DNA of 64,000 bases from Cucumibacter marinus DSM 18995. GTDB taxonomy: Bacteria > Pseudomonadota > Alphaproteobacteria > Rhizobiales > Devosiaceae. The notes under the pieces were generated by a model. The model ran no database searches. It was not told the DNA's origin and was given only the letters and a program-made list of their open reading frames with translations. The stretch spans positions 310,001 to 374,000 of the forward strand of contig NZ_AUCR01000001.1 of the NCBI RefSeq assembly GCF_000429865.1, given 5' to 3'. A program made the translations under genes and the position numbers. Positions within the stretch are counted from its first letter, which is position 1. The number at the start of each line of letters is the position of its first letter. Of this stretch, positions 1-10,200 are shown piece after piece.

Positions 1-457
1 CCACCTGATCGGCGGACAGGGCGGCCTCGCCTTCGGTCCGGCGGTCGATGTGCAGGGTCACGTCGGCACCGGGCGCCACGGCGATGCGCACGGCCTCGCC
101 TGCCAGCGCTGCGTTGATCTGCGCCATGGGATCGCTGCCGGTCGTCGGGCCGGCTTTCTCGATCGTCACGGTCAGACCTTCAGGCAAACCGGACGGGGCG
201 ACCAGCGCGCCATTGGCGATGGTGATACGGGCAACACCGTCAAAGGCGACGGTCGTGCCGGGTTGTTCGACCAGCGCAGCCCGGGCTTCCGGCACGGCAC
301 GCAGCAGCATCTTCAGGTCGGAATAGTGGTATTCCTCGACCCGCCGATTGGGCAGACCGGACTGCTCGAAGCGCTGGGCGGCAACATCGTCACCCGCGTC
401 GCGAAGATGGCCCAGCAGCGTCTGTTCTGCTGGCGAGAGCTTGATTGCGTCTTGCAT
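1..457 (-). CDS. sufD: SufD, Fe-S cluster assembly scaffold subunit (N-terminal part, runs off window)
   Basis: Reading the minus strand from the ATG at 457 gives an uninterrupted frame to the window edge, beginning MQDAIKLSPAEQ. The stretch RRVEEYHYSDL near residue 38 matches the N-terminal helical region of SufD (R-x-E-x-W/Y-x-Y-[ST]-D-L). SufD partners SufB and SufC in the SufBC2D scaffold that builds [Fe-S] clusters in the cytoplasm. It starts 9 bases after the sufC stop, so it is surely the next gene of the same operon. About 152 residues are visible; the beta-helix core lies outside the window. It is truncated only by the window edge. Confidence 0.9.
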   Translation of the reverse strand, partial: MQDAIKLSPAEQTLLGHLRDAGDDVAAQRFEQSGLPNRRVEEYHYSDLKMLLRAVPEARAALVEQPGTTVAFDGVARITIANGALVAPSGLPEGLTVTIEKAGPTTGSDPMAQINAALAGEAVRIAVAPGADVTLHIDRRTEGEAALSADQV

Positions 458-466
458 GAAAGCCCC

Positions 467-1234
467 TTAGGCGGCCTTGCCGTCGAATGCGGCATAGCCC
501 TTCTGTTCGAGTTCGAGCGCCAGTTCGCGGTCGCCGCTTTCAACGATGCGGCCGTCGGCAAACACGTGCACATAATCAGGCACGATGTGATTCAACAGGC
601 GCTGGTAGTGGGTGATCACGAGCATGGCGCGATCCGGCGAGCGCAGCGAATTGACGCCATCCGAAACCGTTTTGAGCGCATCGATATCGAGACCGGAATC
701 GGTTTCGTCAAGCACGCAAAGGGTCGGCTCCAGGAGCGCCATCTGCAGGATCTCGGCGCGCTTCTTTTCGCCACCGGAGAAACCGACATTGAGGGCCCGC
801 TTGAGCATGTCCGATGAGATATCGAGATTGCCGGCCGCTTCGCGCACCGCCTTCATGAAGTCGGGCGTCGACAGTTCATTCTCGCCGCGCGCCTTGCGCT
901 GGGCGTTGAGCGCGGTCTTGAGGAAGGTCATGGTCGCGACGCCCGGGATCTCGGTCGGGTACTGGAAGGCGAGGAACAGGCCGGCTACGGCGCGCTCGTC
1001 GGGTTCCATTTCGAGCAGATCTTCACCCTTGAACAGCACCTGACCGCCAGTCACCTCATAGCCATCCTTGCCGGCAAGGATGTAGGACAGGGTCGACTTG
1101 CCCGAGCCGTTGCGGCCCATGATGGCGTGCACTTCGCCGCCATTGAGGGTCAGGTTGACACCCTTGAGGATTTCCTTGTCGTCGTCCTCGACCTTGGCGT
1201 GCAGATCTTTGATCTCGAGTATGGGTGAACTCAT
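467..1234 (-). CDS. sufC: SufC, ATPase of the SUF Fe-S assembly complex
   Basis: This 255-residue ABC-type ATPase powers the SufBC2D scaffold. Walker A is GRNGSGKST at residues 40-48, the signature appears as FSGGEKKR near 155, and Walker B as LCVLDETDSGLD near 176; the D-E-T-D-S-G-L-D stretch is typical of SufC rather than transporter ATPases. Length is normal for the family (about 250). No membrane segments. It follows the cupin gene by 36 bases and precedes sufD by 9, so co-transcription is expected. Start ATG at 1234 has GGAGA a few bases upstream. Confidence 0.97.
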   Translation of the reverse strand: MSSPILEIKDLHAKVEDDDKEILKGVNLTLNGGEVHAIMGRNGSGKSTLSYILAGKDGYEVTGGQVLFKGEDLLEMEPDERAVAGLFLAFQYPTEIPGVATMTFLKTALNAQRKARGENELSTPDFMKAVREAAGNLDISSDMLKRALNVGFSGGEKKRAEILQMALLEPTLCVLDETDSGLDIDALKTVSDGVNSLRSPDRAMLVITHYQRLLNHIVPDYVHVFADGRIVESGDRELALELEQKGYAAFDGKAA

Positions 1235-1270
1235 CTGTTTCTCCGGTATGCGCGTTCGGCGACGGGCGCC

Positions 1271-1771
1271 TTATTCTGTTTCTTCGCCATCCCAGTAATC
1301 CGCCGGGGTCAGTACCCCACGGCCACTGAAACTGGCGTTTTCAAAATGGGTGGTGCCGGGACCAGCGCTAACGCTGATCTTGCCGGAATCGGGATATTCG
1401 ACGACGTCGGCCTGCGCGTTGTTCGAGAAGCCGATATAGCGCAGAGGCTCGTCGCCGGTGTTGATGATCTGATGGGCCTCGCCTCCCGCCGGCGCACCGA
1501 GGCAATCCCCCGCCTTGACCGGCAGATGCTGATTGCCGATCCGGTACTCGCCGGTGCCCGACAGGATCAGGAACATCTCGTCGGACACATGATGGCGATG
1601 GAACGGAAAGGCGGTCTTGCCCGGCTGCACCACATGCAACATCGCCCCCAGGCCATTCAGGCCGAGCGTGACTCCGATCTCGCCGGTTTCAACGGCGAAA
1701 CGGGTCCCCTGCTCCATGCCCTCAAGCGGCAGGTCGTCGATATTGACGATGGGTGCGGGCGTATCTGTCAT
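1271..1771 (-). CDS. Cupin-domain protein embedded in the suf operon
   Basis: A 166-residue single-domain cupin. Motif 1 is intact (HRHHVSDE then G, residues about 57-71), as is motif 2 (GDCLGAPAGGEAH then N, about 87-103), so a metal-binding site of three His and one Glu looks complete. There is no signal peptide. Its ATG overlaps the sufB TGA by one base (TGATG), implying translational coupling. Function is unknown. Position between sufB and sufC suggests a role in iron or sulfur handling, or in responding to Fe-S demand, but this is inference from context; many cupins of this type remain uncharacterised. Confidence 0.85.
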   Translation of the reverse strand: MTDTPAPIVNIDDLPLEGMEQGTRFAVETGEIGVTLGLNGLGAMLHVVQPGKTAFPFHRHHVSDEMFLILSGTGEYRIGNQHLPVKAGDCLGAPAGGEAHQIINTGDEPLRYIGFSNNAQADVVEYPDSGKISVSAGPGTTHFENASFSGRGVLTPADYWDGEETE

Positions 1772-3240
1772 CAGCCCACGCTGCCTTCCAGCGAGATGCC
1801 GATCAGCTTCTGGGTCTCGACCATGAATTCCATCGGCAGGTGCTGCAGCACGTCACGCACGAAGCCGTTGACGATCAGCGCCACCGCTTCCTCCTCGGAG
1901 AGGCCGCGCTGCTGGCAATAAAACATCTGGTCGTCCGAGATCTTGGAGGTCGTCGCCTCATGCTCGAAGACCGCCGTCGAATTCCGGCTTTCGATATAGG
2001 GCACGGTGTGGGCGCCGCATTTGTCGCCGATCAGCAGGCTGTCGCACTGGGTAAAATTACGCGCGTTCTCCGCCTTGCGGTGGGCCGAGACCTGGCCGCG
2101 ATAGGTGTTGTTGGAGAACCCCGCGGAAATCCCCTTGGAGATGATGCGGCTCGAGGTGTTCTTGCCCAGATGCAGCATCTTGGTGCCGCTGTCGATCTGC
2201 TGGTGACCATTCGAGATGGCGATGGAATAGAATTCGCCGCGCGAATTGTCGCCGCGCAGGATGCAGCTGGGATATTTCCAGGTGATTGCCGACCCGGTCT
2301 CGACCTGGGTCCAGGAGATCTTGGAGTTCTTGCCCCGGCAGTCGCCGCGCTTGGTGACGAAGTTGTAGACCCCGCCCTTGCCGTCCTTGTCGCCGGGATA
2401 CCAGTTCTGGACCGTTGAATATTTGATCTCGGCATCGTCGAGCGCCACCAGTTCAACCACGGCGGCATGAAGCTGGTTTTCGTCGCGCATCGGGGCAGTG
2501 CAGCCTTCGAGATAGCTCACATAGGAGCCTTCCTCGGCGATGATCAGCGTGCGCTCGAACTGGCCGGTCTGCTTTTCGTTGATGCGGAAATAGGTCGACA
2601 GTTCCATCGGGCAGCGCACGCCCTTGGGCACATAGACAAACGACCCGTCCGAGAAGACAGCCGAATTGAGCGTGGCGTAGAAATTGTCCGAGCTCGGGAC
2701 CACCGAGCCGAGATATTTCTTCACGAGCTCGGGATGTTCCTTCACCGCCTCGGAGATCGAGCAGAAGATGATGCCGTGCTTGGCCAATTCTTCGCGGAAG
2801 GTGGTGACCACCGACACGGAATCGAACACGGCATCCACCGCGACCCGCGCGCCTTCGACGCCCGCGAGCACTTCCTGCTCCTTGAGCGGGATGCCGAGCT
2901 TTTCATAGGTGGCCAGCAATTCGGGATCGACCTCGTCAAGGCTCTTGGGCCCGGCGGTCGATTTCGGTGCGGAGTAGTAATAGAGGTCCTGGAAGTCGAT
3001 CTTGGGATACTCGACGCGCGCCCAGCTCGGCTCCTGCATGGACTGCCAGCGCTTGAACGCTTCAAGACGCCATTCGAGCAGCCATTCGGGCTCGTTCTTC
3101 TTGGCCGAAATGAACCGGACCGTGGTCTCGTCGAGGCCCTTGGGAGCCTTGTCGCTCTCGATCGCGGTCTCGAACCCGTATTTGTACTTATCGACGTCAA
3201 TTTCCTTGACCTGATCGATGGTCTCGCGCACTGCGGGCAT
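1771..3240 (-). CDS. sufB: SufB, Fe-S cluster assembly scaffold
   Basis: At 489 residues it has the normal SufB length. Family stretches include [30 protein letters not shown] and [20 protein letters not shown], and the C-terminal core carries cysteines in GCTAP and [10 protein letters not shown]. SufB accepts persulfide sulfur from the desulfurase/SufE pathway and assembles [Fe-S] clusters with SufC and SufD. It starts 27 bases after the desulfurase gene and ends with a one-base overlap with the cupin gene. ATG at 3240 is preceded by AAGGAAG, a good ribosome-binding site. Confidence 0.97.
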   Translation of the reverse strand: MPAVRETIDQVKEIDVDKYKYGFETAIESDKAPKGLDETTVRFISAKKNEPEWLLEWRLEAFKRWQSMQEPSWARVEYPKIDFQDLYYYSAPKSTAGPKSLDEVDPELLATYEKLGIPLKEQEVLAGVEGARVAVDAVFDSVSVVTTFREELAKHGIIFCSISEAVKEHPELVKKYLGSVVPSSDNFYATLNSAVFSDGSFVYVPKGVRCPMELSTYFRINEKQTGQFERTLIIAEEGSYVSYLEGCTAPMRDENQLHAAVVELVALDDAEIKYSTVQNWYPGDKDGKGGVYNFVTKRGDCRGKNSKISWTQVETGSAITWKYPSCILRGDNSRGEFYSIAISNGHQQIDSGTKMLHLGKNTSSRIISKGISAGFSNNTYRGQVSAHRKAENARNFTQCDSLLIGDKCGAHTVPYIESRNSTAVFEHEATTSKISDDQMFYCQQRGLSEEEAVALIVNGFVRDVLQHLPMEFMVETQKLIGISLEGSVG

Positions 3241-3267
3241 AATAACTTCCTTGTCGATCGATCCGTG

Positions 3268-4425
3268 TTACGCGGCCGCGCCGCGGCCGGATTTGCGCTG
3301 CGCCAGAATACCGACGAGCACCTTTTCAAAAAACTCGATATCCGCCTCGGTGGTGGTCCAGCCAAGACTGACGCGCAAAGCGCATTGGGCCATTTCGTCG
3401 GCGACGCCCATGGCTTTGAGCACATGGGACTTGGAAACCTTGCCCGACGAGCAGGCCGATCCTGCCGATAGGGCTACGCCGCCGAGGTCAAATCCGATCA
3501 TTGCGGTGGCATTGGCAAGGCCGGGCACCGCGAAATTGACCGTTGTCCCCAGACGCAGGGCGCGCCTTCCGAATATTTCGGCATCCGGCGCGTGGGTTTC
3601 AATGAGGCGTTCCACCTGATCGGTCAGCGCCGATACCCTTTCGAGGTCATATGCACCGGCAAGGTCCTGTGCAGCCTTGCCAAAACCGGCGATCAGCGCG
3701 GCACTTTCGGTGCCGCCGCGGCGCCCCTGTTCCTGCCCGCCACCGGGGATGAGCACGAATTTATCGCAGCGCGCCTTCATGAACAGCGCGCCAACACCGG
3801 CCGGACCGGCGATCTTGTGGGCAGACACCGCAGCCATATCGATACGGGAGGCGGCAAATTTCATCGGCAGCTTGCCAAACGCCTGCACGGCATCGACGAA
3901 GAGAAAGTGCTGGGTGTCGGCCAGCAGGGCCTCGATCTCGTCGAGCGGCTGAATGACGCCGGTCTCGTTATTGACCCAATGCACCGCGACCAGAACCGTT
4001 TCACCGGCAACATCAGCATCCGCGATCACTTTTCCGAGCGCCGCCGTCTCGATCACGCCATCGGCGCTCAGAGCGACCTCGTTGACAGGCACGCCAGCGG
4101 CTGCCGCAGCCTTGAGAACGGCCTTGTGCTCCCCGGTGCTCGTGATGATCCGGTCGATTGCCCCCGCCCGCGCCGCGCCGACAATCGCCTGGGTGATGGC
4201 TTCGGTCGCCGACCCCGTGAACGCGGCCCGGGTGGTCTGGGCGCCCGCCAGCCGGGCGATGGCCGTGCGCGCGTCTTCGATATGCTTGCGTAGCGCGCGA
4301 CCCTCGGCATGCACCGAATTGGGGTTGCCCGTCAGCGCCAGAACGTCGGCCATGGCGGTGCGGGCGCCGGGCAGAAGCGGCGCAGAGGCATTATGGTCGA
4401 GATAGACGCGCTTGCGGGGTTCCAT
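3268..4425 (-). CDS. NifS/IscS-type cysteine desulfurase, first gene of the suf operon
   Basis: This 385-residue PLP enzyme removes sulfur from cysteine as an enzyme persulfide. The PLP lysine is in SAHKIAGPAG (near 204) and the catalytic cysteine in SAGSACSSG (near 328), the mobile-loop form of group I (NifS/IscS) enzymes; SufS (group II) has a shorter loop. The N-terminal YLDHNASAPL is diagnostic. Rhizobiales suf operons commonly carry this enzyme first and a separate SufS further downstream; the latter would lie beyond the window. It leads the operon and faces the iron-control element. ATG at 4425 is used. I withhold the symbol because nifS, iscS and sufS are used inconsistently for this group. 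Confidence 0.9.
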   Translation of the reverse strand: MEPRKRVYLDHNASAPLLPGARTAMADVLALTGNPNSVHAEGRALRKHIEDARTAIARLAGAQTTRAAFTGSATEAITQAIVGAARAGAIDRIITSTGEHKAVLKAAAAAGVPVNEVALSADGVIETAALGKVIADADVAGETVLVAVHWVNNETGVIQPLDEIEALLADTQHFLFVDAVQAFGKLPMKFAASRIDMAAVSAHKIAGPAGVGALFMKARCDKFVLIPGGGQEQGRRGGTESAALIAGFGKAAQDLAGAYDLERVSALTDQVERLIETHAPDAEIFGRRALRLGTTVNFAVPGLANATAMIGFDLGGVALSAGSACSSGKVSKSHVLKAMGVADEMAQCALRVSLGWTTTEADIEFFEKVLVGILAQRKSGRGAAA

Positions 4426-4547
4426 GTCGTCTTATCGGGGTTGTGTGATCGCGGGCCTTGGCGGCAGACCCATTCAATCCTTGAAAAAGCGATCGCACAC
4501 TGGCTAAAAAGAGCGCTCTGTCAGACAGGGCGAGCGGATGAAATCCA

Positions 4548-4566
4548 GTTTCGAATTATTCTAAAC
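4548..4566. promoter_or_regulatory. Irr-type iron-control element (ICE-like) in the suf/hydrolase divergent region
   Basis: GTTTCGAATTATTCTAAAC is a 19-base near-perfect palindrome: the arms match at 8 of 9 positions. It closely fits the rhizobial iron-control element TTTAGAA-N3-TTCTAAA bound by the Fur-family haem-responsive regulator Irr. It lies 122 bases before the desulfurase start on the minus strand and 119 before the hydrolase start on the plus strand, in an AT-rich pocket of an otherwise GC-rich gap. It probably ties suf expression to iron or haem status. A direct effect on the plus-strand hydrolase is possible but not shown. Confidence 0.7.
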
Positions 4567-4685
4567 TAGATTTTGCTCCTCGTTTTTAGGAAGCGCGGGC
4601 GGCTTCGTCAACCCATCCGAGCCTGAATTGAACGCCCCCAGCGAGACCCGATAACCGGGCCGGGGACAACGGAACAAAGAACCTT

Positions 4686-5348
4686 ATGCCTGAAGTCATT
4701 TTCAACGGGCCCTCCGGCCGCATCGAAGGCCGCTACCAGCAGGCCAAGGAACCCAATGCGCCGGTCGCGATCGTTTTGCATCCTCACCCCGAATTCGGGG
4801 GCACGATGAACAATCAGATCGTGTATCACCTGTTCTACATGTTCGTTGAGCGCGGCTTTTCGGTGCTGCGGTTCAATTCGCGCGGTGTTGGCCGGTCCCA
4901 GGGCACGTTCGACCATGGCGTCGGCGAACTCTCGGACGCCGCTGCGGCGCTCGACTGGTTGCAAGCGCTCAATCGCGAGTCGAAAGGGTGCTGGATCGCC
5001 GGCTTTTCCTTCGGCGCCTGGATCGGCATGCAGCTTCTGATGCGCCGGCCCGAGGTCGAGGGCTTCATTTCAGTGGCGCCCCAGGAGAACCTTTATGATT
5101 TCTCCTTCCTCGCCCCCTGCCCGTCGTCCGGGCTGATCATTCATGGTGACCGCGACCGCGTGACGCCGCCTGAATCGGTGCAAAAGCTTGTCGACAAGCT
5201 CAAGACCCAGAAAGGCATCACCATCGAGCAACAGCTCGTTGAGGGCGCGAACCACTTCTTCGAGGACAAGGTGGACGAGCTCGTGGAGCGCTGCGGCGAG
5301 TATCTCGACCGGCGCCGCGCAGATATTGCCGCAGGCGGTGGTCGGTAA
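4686..5348 (+). CDS. Alpha/beta hydrolase of unknown substrate
   Basis: A 220-residue cytoplasmic alpha/beta-fold hydrolase. The nucleophile elbow is GFSFGAW (Ser near residue 107), the oxyanion-side HPHPEFGG motif lies near 37-44, and the expected Asp/His are in HGDRDRVTPPES (near 153) and GANHFFEDK (near 189). There is no signal peptide. It stands divergently from the suf operon and 74 bases before tyrS, a linkage I recall from other Rhizobiales but cannot check here. Substrate is unknown; a small soluble esterase or peptidase-like activity is plausible. ATG at 4686 gives a compact start with no upstream in-frame alternative of merit. Confidence 0.85.
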   Translation: MPEVIFNGPSGRIEGRYQQAKEPNAPVAIVLHPHPEFGGTMNNQIVYHLFYMFVERGFSVLRFNSRGVGRSQGTFDHGVGELSDAAAALDWLQALNRESKGCWIAGFSFGAWIGMQLLMRRPEVEGFISVAPQENLYDFSFLAPCPSSGLIIHGDRDRVTPPESVQKLVDKLKTQKGITIEQQLVEGANHFFEDKVDELVERCGEYLDRRRADIAAGGGR

Positions 5349-5422
5349 AACTCAACAAGCGGCATATCACCCTTTCCACTTCTCGGCGCCCCGGATGGGC
5401 GTAACGAAAAGGCTCGATAGCC

Positions 5423-6694
5423 ATGCCTTCCTCACACATGTCACAGTTCAAATCGGATTTCCTGCGCACGCTCGATGAGCGCGGGTTCATTCACCAGATC
5501 TCGGACCCCGAGGGGCTCGATGCGCTTTGCGCCAAGGGCCCGATCACCGGCTATATCGGGTTCGACGCCACGGCGACCTCGCTACATGTGGGTTCGCTCA
5601 TCCAGATCATGATGCTGCACTGGCTGCAGCAGACGGGGAACCGCGCCGTCACGCTGATGGGCGGGGGCACCTCGATGATCGGCGACCCCTCGTTCAAAGA
5701 TGAAGCCCGCAGGCTTTTGTCGACCGAAGACATCGCCCAGAACATTTCCGGGATCCGCAAGATCTTCGCGAAATACCTCAGCTATGAGGATGGCGCGCGT
5801 CCGGCGGTGATGGCCAACAATGCCGACTGGCTGATGGATCTCGGCTATGTCGAGTTCCTGCGCGATGTGGGCCGGCATTTCTCCGTCAACCGCATGCTTT
5901 CCTTTGATTCGGTGAAACTGAGGCTCGATCGCGAGCAATCGCTCAGTTTCCTCGAATTCAACTACATGATCCTGCAGGCCTACGATTTCGTCGAACTCAA
6001 CCGCCGCTATGACTGCGTGCTGCAGATGGGCGGCTCGGACCAGTGGGGCAATATCGTCAATGGCATCGAGCTCGGGCACCGCATGCTCGACAAGCAGTTC
6101 TATGCCCTCACCTCGCCGCTCCTGACCACCGCCTCCGGCCAGAAGATGGGCAAGACGGTGGGCGGCGCCATCTGGCTCAACGAGGACATGCTCAGCGCCT
6201 ATGAGTTCTGGCAGTACTGGCGCAACACCGAAGACGCCGATGTCGAGCGCTTCCTCAAGCTCTATACCGTGTTGCCCATGGACGAGATCGCGCGCCTCAC
6301 CGAACTGGCCGGGAGCGAGATCAACGAGGTCAAGAAGATCCTCGCGACCGAAGTGACCGCGCTGGTGCATGGCCGTGCCACTGCGGAAGAAGCAGCCGAG
6401 ACGGCCCGCGCCACTTTCGAGCAGGGCGCGATCGATCTCAGCCTGCCGACTTCGACCGTCCCGCAGGGCGAGCTCAATGCCGGGATCGGCGTTCTGGCCG
6501 CCTTCGTGACCGCGGGCCTCGCCGCCTCGAACGGGGAAGCCCGGCGTCACGTCAAGGCCGGCGCGCTCAAGGTCAATGATGCGACCGTCGAGGATGATCG
6601 CGGCACCCTCACCGAAGCCGATCTGCTGCCCGAAGGCGTGATAAAGCTCTCGGTCGGCAAGAAGCGCCACGCACTGCTCAAGCCGCAGGGCTGA
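5423..6694 (+). CDS. tyrS: Tyrosyl-tRNA synthetase
   Basis: This 423-residue class I synthetase charges tRNA-Tyr. The HIGH-type motif is LHVG (about residues 54-57), the KMSKS-type loop is KMGKT (about 240), and the C-terminal 70 residues form an S4 RNA-binding domain. [16 protein letters not shown] and [11 protein letters not shown] are strongly conserved TyrRS blocks. A second ATG six codons in (MSQFKSDF) could be the true start; neither has a strong ribosome-binding site, so the longer form is kept. It probably shares transcription with the hydrolase upstream. Downstream is a repeat-rich gap. Confidence 0.96.
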   Translation: MPSSHMSQFKSDFLRTLDERGFIHQISDPEGLDALCAKGPITGYIGFDATATSLHVGSLIQIMMLHWLQQTGNRAVTLMGGGTSMIGDPSFKDEARRLLSTEDIAQNISGIRKIFAKYLSYEDGARPAVMANNADWLMDLGYVEFLRDVGRHFSVNRMLSFDSVKLRLDREQSLSFLEFNYMILQAYDFVELNRRYDCVLQMGGSDQWGNIVNGIELGHRMLDKQFYALTSPLLTTASGQKMGKTVGGAIWLNEDMLSAYEFWQYWRNTEDADVERFLKLYTVLPMDEIARLTELAGSEINEVKKILATEVTALVHGRATAEEAAETARATFEQGAIDLSLPTSTVPQGELNAGIGVLAAFVTAGLAASNGEARRHVKAGALKVNDATVEDDRGTLTEADLLPEGVIKLSVGKKRHALLKPQG

Positions 6695-7263
6695 CCTCCA
6701 TCGCGCTGTCCCGGCCGCCGTGCCGCGAAGTTGTAACCGTGCCCAGCGCCGTGTCGCTTGAGATAAAGAACGTTGAGCCGGTTCCAAAGTCACCTCCCCC
6801 TTGACGGGGGAGGATGGGTGGGGGTGACGCTGTGTATGCGTATCGTATGGCGGACCGGGATTTCCTTAAGCCCCCACCCGGCTCGCTGCGCTCACCACCC
6901 TCCCCGCTTTGGGGGGAGGGTTTGAGCCGTGCGGCCCATCCTTCACACCTCGACGAGGCCCCGGCTCAAGGCCGCCGGCGTGAGGCCAGAAGTGTCCGGG
7001 GCAGCCCGGACGTTTGGACACGCGACGCGTCCTCATCTTGAGAAGATAGATTGGAGCCTGGGCGCCGCCCCACCCTCACCCGTCATTCCCGACTTGATCG
7101 GGAATCCAGCGGCGGGAAATCCTGCCCGCCGAAAAGCCCTTCAAACAAGCAAACGGTCTCATGCGCCACTGAGTCCCACGCGCCATAGAAATGGCGCGCT
7201 TGATTCCCGTCTTCATGGGAATGACGCTGGTTGGTTGTTAAACGCGCTTTCCGCTGTCCCGGT
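6695..7263. other. Gene-free gap holding palindromic repeats
   Basis: No credible gene lies here. The gap holds two GC-rich hairpins of one family (6793-6813, CCTCCCCC/GGGGGAGG; 6898-6920, CCCTCCCC/GGGGAGGG), a block AGGCCCCGGCTC near 6957 that recurs near 53646, and a composite inverted-repeat element at 7082-7225. The first hairpin may also end tyrS transcription, but no T-run follows it. Confidence 0.7.
7082..7225. repeat. REPIN-like composite repeat A
   Basis: Two short hairpins in opposite orientation bound 144 bases. The left unit starts GTCATTCCC with stem ATTCCCGA/TCGGGAAT (7085-7105). The right unit has stem ATTCCCGT/ATGGGAAT (7203-7222) and ends GGGAATGAC. Between them is another hairpin near 7180-7198 (GCGCCAT/ATGGCGC). 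Elements with the same outer boundaries occur at 52794-52900 and 53764-53900. This is the layout of REP doublets (REPINs). No transposase is present in the window. Confidence 0.7.
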
Positions 7264-10200
7264 CTATTGCTGGACGTTAGCCGGATCTTCGGTGCGGAAT
7301 TCGAACAGCCGGCGGAAGACGCCCGGCGCCAGTACAGAGGCCGGATTGACCCGGAAATCGGGATTGTCGAGCGGCCCTTCCACCTTGAAGGTCACACCGA
7401 CAAGGCCCTCCCCTTCGCGGCCACCAAGCAGCCGGCCGAAGATCGGGAGCTGCTGGAACATGTTGTTGAGCCCGAACAGCGGCACATAAGTGCCCGCCAG
7501 GTCGTAGCGGCCGGCCTTGGTGTAGATGTTCCCGCGCACCGTGCCGCCAATGCTGTCGCCATGCACGGCGCCCTCGGTGATGGTTATGACATCGCCCGAG
7601 CGCTGGAACGAAACCTGCGCCTTCTCGAAATTCACGCGGTTCTGGTTCGAAATGCGCTCGGCGCTCTGACGATGATTGCCCATGACCTCGGCTACCTTGG
7701 ATTCGTCGACGATCGTGAAGTTGCGCAGCACGAACTCGCCCTGCTCCTTGCCCTTGCCCTGCTGATTGTCGATCACCAGGCTTCCCGTCCCGCCGATCAT
7801 GCGCGGATAGGTGCCGGTGAACCGCAACAGCGTACCCATGTCGTTGGTGCCCACCGAGATCGACCGGCCCCTGGGCAAGGGGTTGGTGGTGATCGAGATG
7901 TTGCGGTCGTCGCCCAACTGGCCCTGCGCGGATATCCGCTGCATCTCGGTGCCTTCCAGCGCCAGGTTGAGGCGGAAATTGTAGGCTGTGGTCGAGTAGA
8001 ATCCGAGCGCCCGATCCAGCTGCAGGTTGAGCTGGAAGGTCTGCCCACCAAGCTGGGTCTTCTTCTCGACCGCATCGGGCTTTTCGCCAAGGCCCAGGAA
8101 TCGTTGCAGAACGGGCTTCAGATCGAGCTGTTCGCCGGTCAGCGAGATCGCATAGCCCCCATCGATCTCGTCGATCGACAGCGCGGCGGAATCATTGGCG
8201 TTGAGCCGGAACGTGGAGAATTGTGCCCCGCGGAGCTGGTTTTCCTTGTCGATGGTCAATTCGCCGGCCAGGCGAACATCACCGAAGGTCAACTCGACCT
8301 GCTCGAGCTTGGTCACGTCGCCATCGGGCCGGATCGCGGCAGTCAGTTGCCCGGGCGTGCCCTTGGGCTTGTTGACCGCGATATCGGCAATTGTCAGCGA
8401 AGCGTCGGTCAGATCAACCGCGATCTGCAGCACGTCATCTGCGACAGGCCGCGAGACGAACCGCACCGTGCCGTCAAGAAACTGTTCGAAGCCGAAGCCA
8501 AGCGCTTCACGCGCTTCGTTATCCAGCTCGGCGGAAGCCGTCATCATCAGTTCGCCGGCATCCCCGGAATGCAAGTCGAGATCGGTGGGAACGCCGTCGA
8601 TATCGGCCTTGCCGACGATCTGATAGCCCGCCTGCGATGCCACGACGTTGAACATGCCATTGTCGATCATGTAGTCGCCGATCGGCTCCGAAGACGCGAA
8701 ATTCTGCACCGAGCCGTTGAGCGTATAATCAGTTCCCGACATGCGGCCCGTGGCGTCCTGCAGCACGTTGGCGATCAGGGTCACCGCGACATCGCCGGTC
8801 ATCGATTCAGGATCGACATCGAGCTCGATGTCTTCGAGCAGCTTGAACGGCTCGCGGTTTGCGAATGAGGTCACCGTCCCCAGATTCCCCGTCACATCTC
8901 CCGAGACTTCGAACACCTGATCAGGCGCGAACACGTCGGTGTTGAGATAGGCCAGATTGTTGATCTCGATCGATCGATCGCCTTCGCGCACGAAACCGCG
9001 GTCGAGGCGGAAGGTGATGGCATTGTCGTTCATCAGGAAGCTGACCGGGCCATCGATATCGAATTGCAGCGTGCCTTCGAGCTGCGCCAGTTCAAGGTCC
9101 CTGGCGCGGGCCTCGATGCGGATGCCGCCGGCGGGAACCCGATTGTTGGTGAAACCGTCGACCGAAACGGTGCCGGGATCGAGACGTACCTTGAAGGTGG
9201 CGTCCGTGACTTGCCCACCGGCGACGATCTGAACGAACTGGTCGCGGAATTCCTTGCCGATGAAATAGGGCCAGATCCGCTTGACCTGGTCGACAGTGCC
9301 GCCGCGCATGGCGACATCAAGATTGATGCCCAGCCCCTTCTGGATGAAGTCGAACCGTCCCTCGGCGCTGGCTTCAAGCCCGCCTGCGCGGACATTGACC
9401 TTGTCGACTCCGATCGCGCCGTAGACCGACGCGGACCAACCCTGGAACTCGACCAGTTCGATTTTCTTGCCCGGTGTTTCGAGATCCTCGGGATGCAGGA
9501 TCGTGTCGGTCGCCTTGAACAGGATGCCGACGGTCGGGCCGTAATTCTCGTCGACGCCCAGCACGAAGGTGCCCTGGATCGTGGTCCAGGATTGTCCGAT
9601 CGACATGCGGGTCGGCAGCAATTCGAAGGTCGATTCCTGCGGACGCCATTCTACGATCGTCGGTTCTGAGGTGATGGCGTAGAAATCGTCGAAGATCTGC
9701 AGCCAGGTTGCCGAAATGTCCGACACGATACGGCCATGGCGAATCCCCTCGTCTCCGAAATCGAGTTCGAGATCGACGTTGGAACCGCCCTTGACCGAGA
9801 AGTAGCCCTCTTCATCGTCGAGGACCGGCAGAAACACGGCCAGATCGACATTGACGATATTGGCGATCACCTTGCTGGTTTCGTTGGAGGTGGGTTGCCA
9901 GGTAATCCGGGCCGTTGTGTCCCGCCCGGAAATCTCGGTCGCCAGCGCGATGCGCACGCCCTCATCAGCTTCTGGTTCGATCAGAAGGTCGAAGGCTTCG
10001 AAATGCCGGTAGAGGCGATAGACACCATCCATCATCTCGACCGAGGCATCACGCACTTCGATCTGCCGCAATTCACCCGCCGTGAAGCGTTTCCCGAGAT
10101 CGGCGAAAAGTCCCTCCAGCGCGTTCACGCCGGCCTGGATCCAGTCATTGTCGGACACAAGCTCGGCTGACGACCCCATGCCGATGCCGGATTCGTCGAT

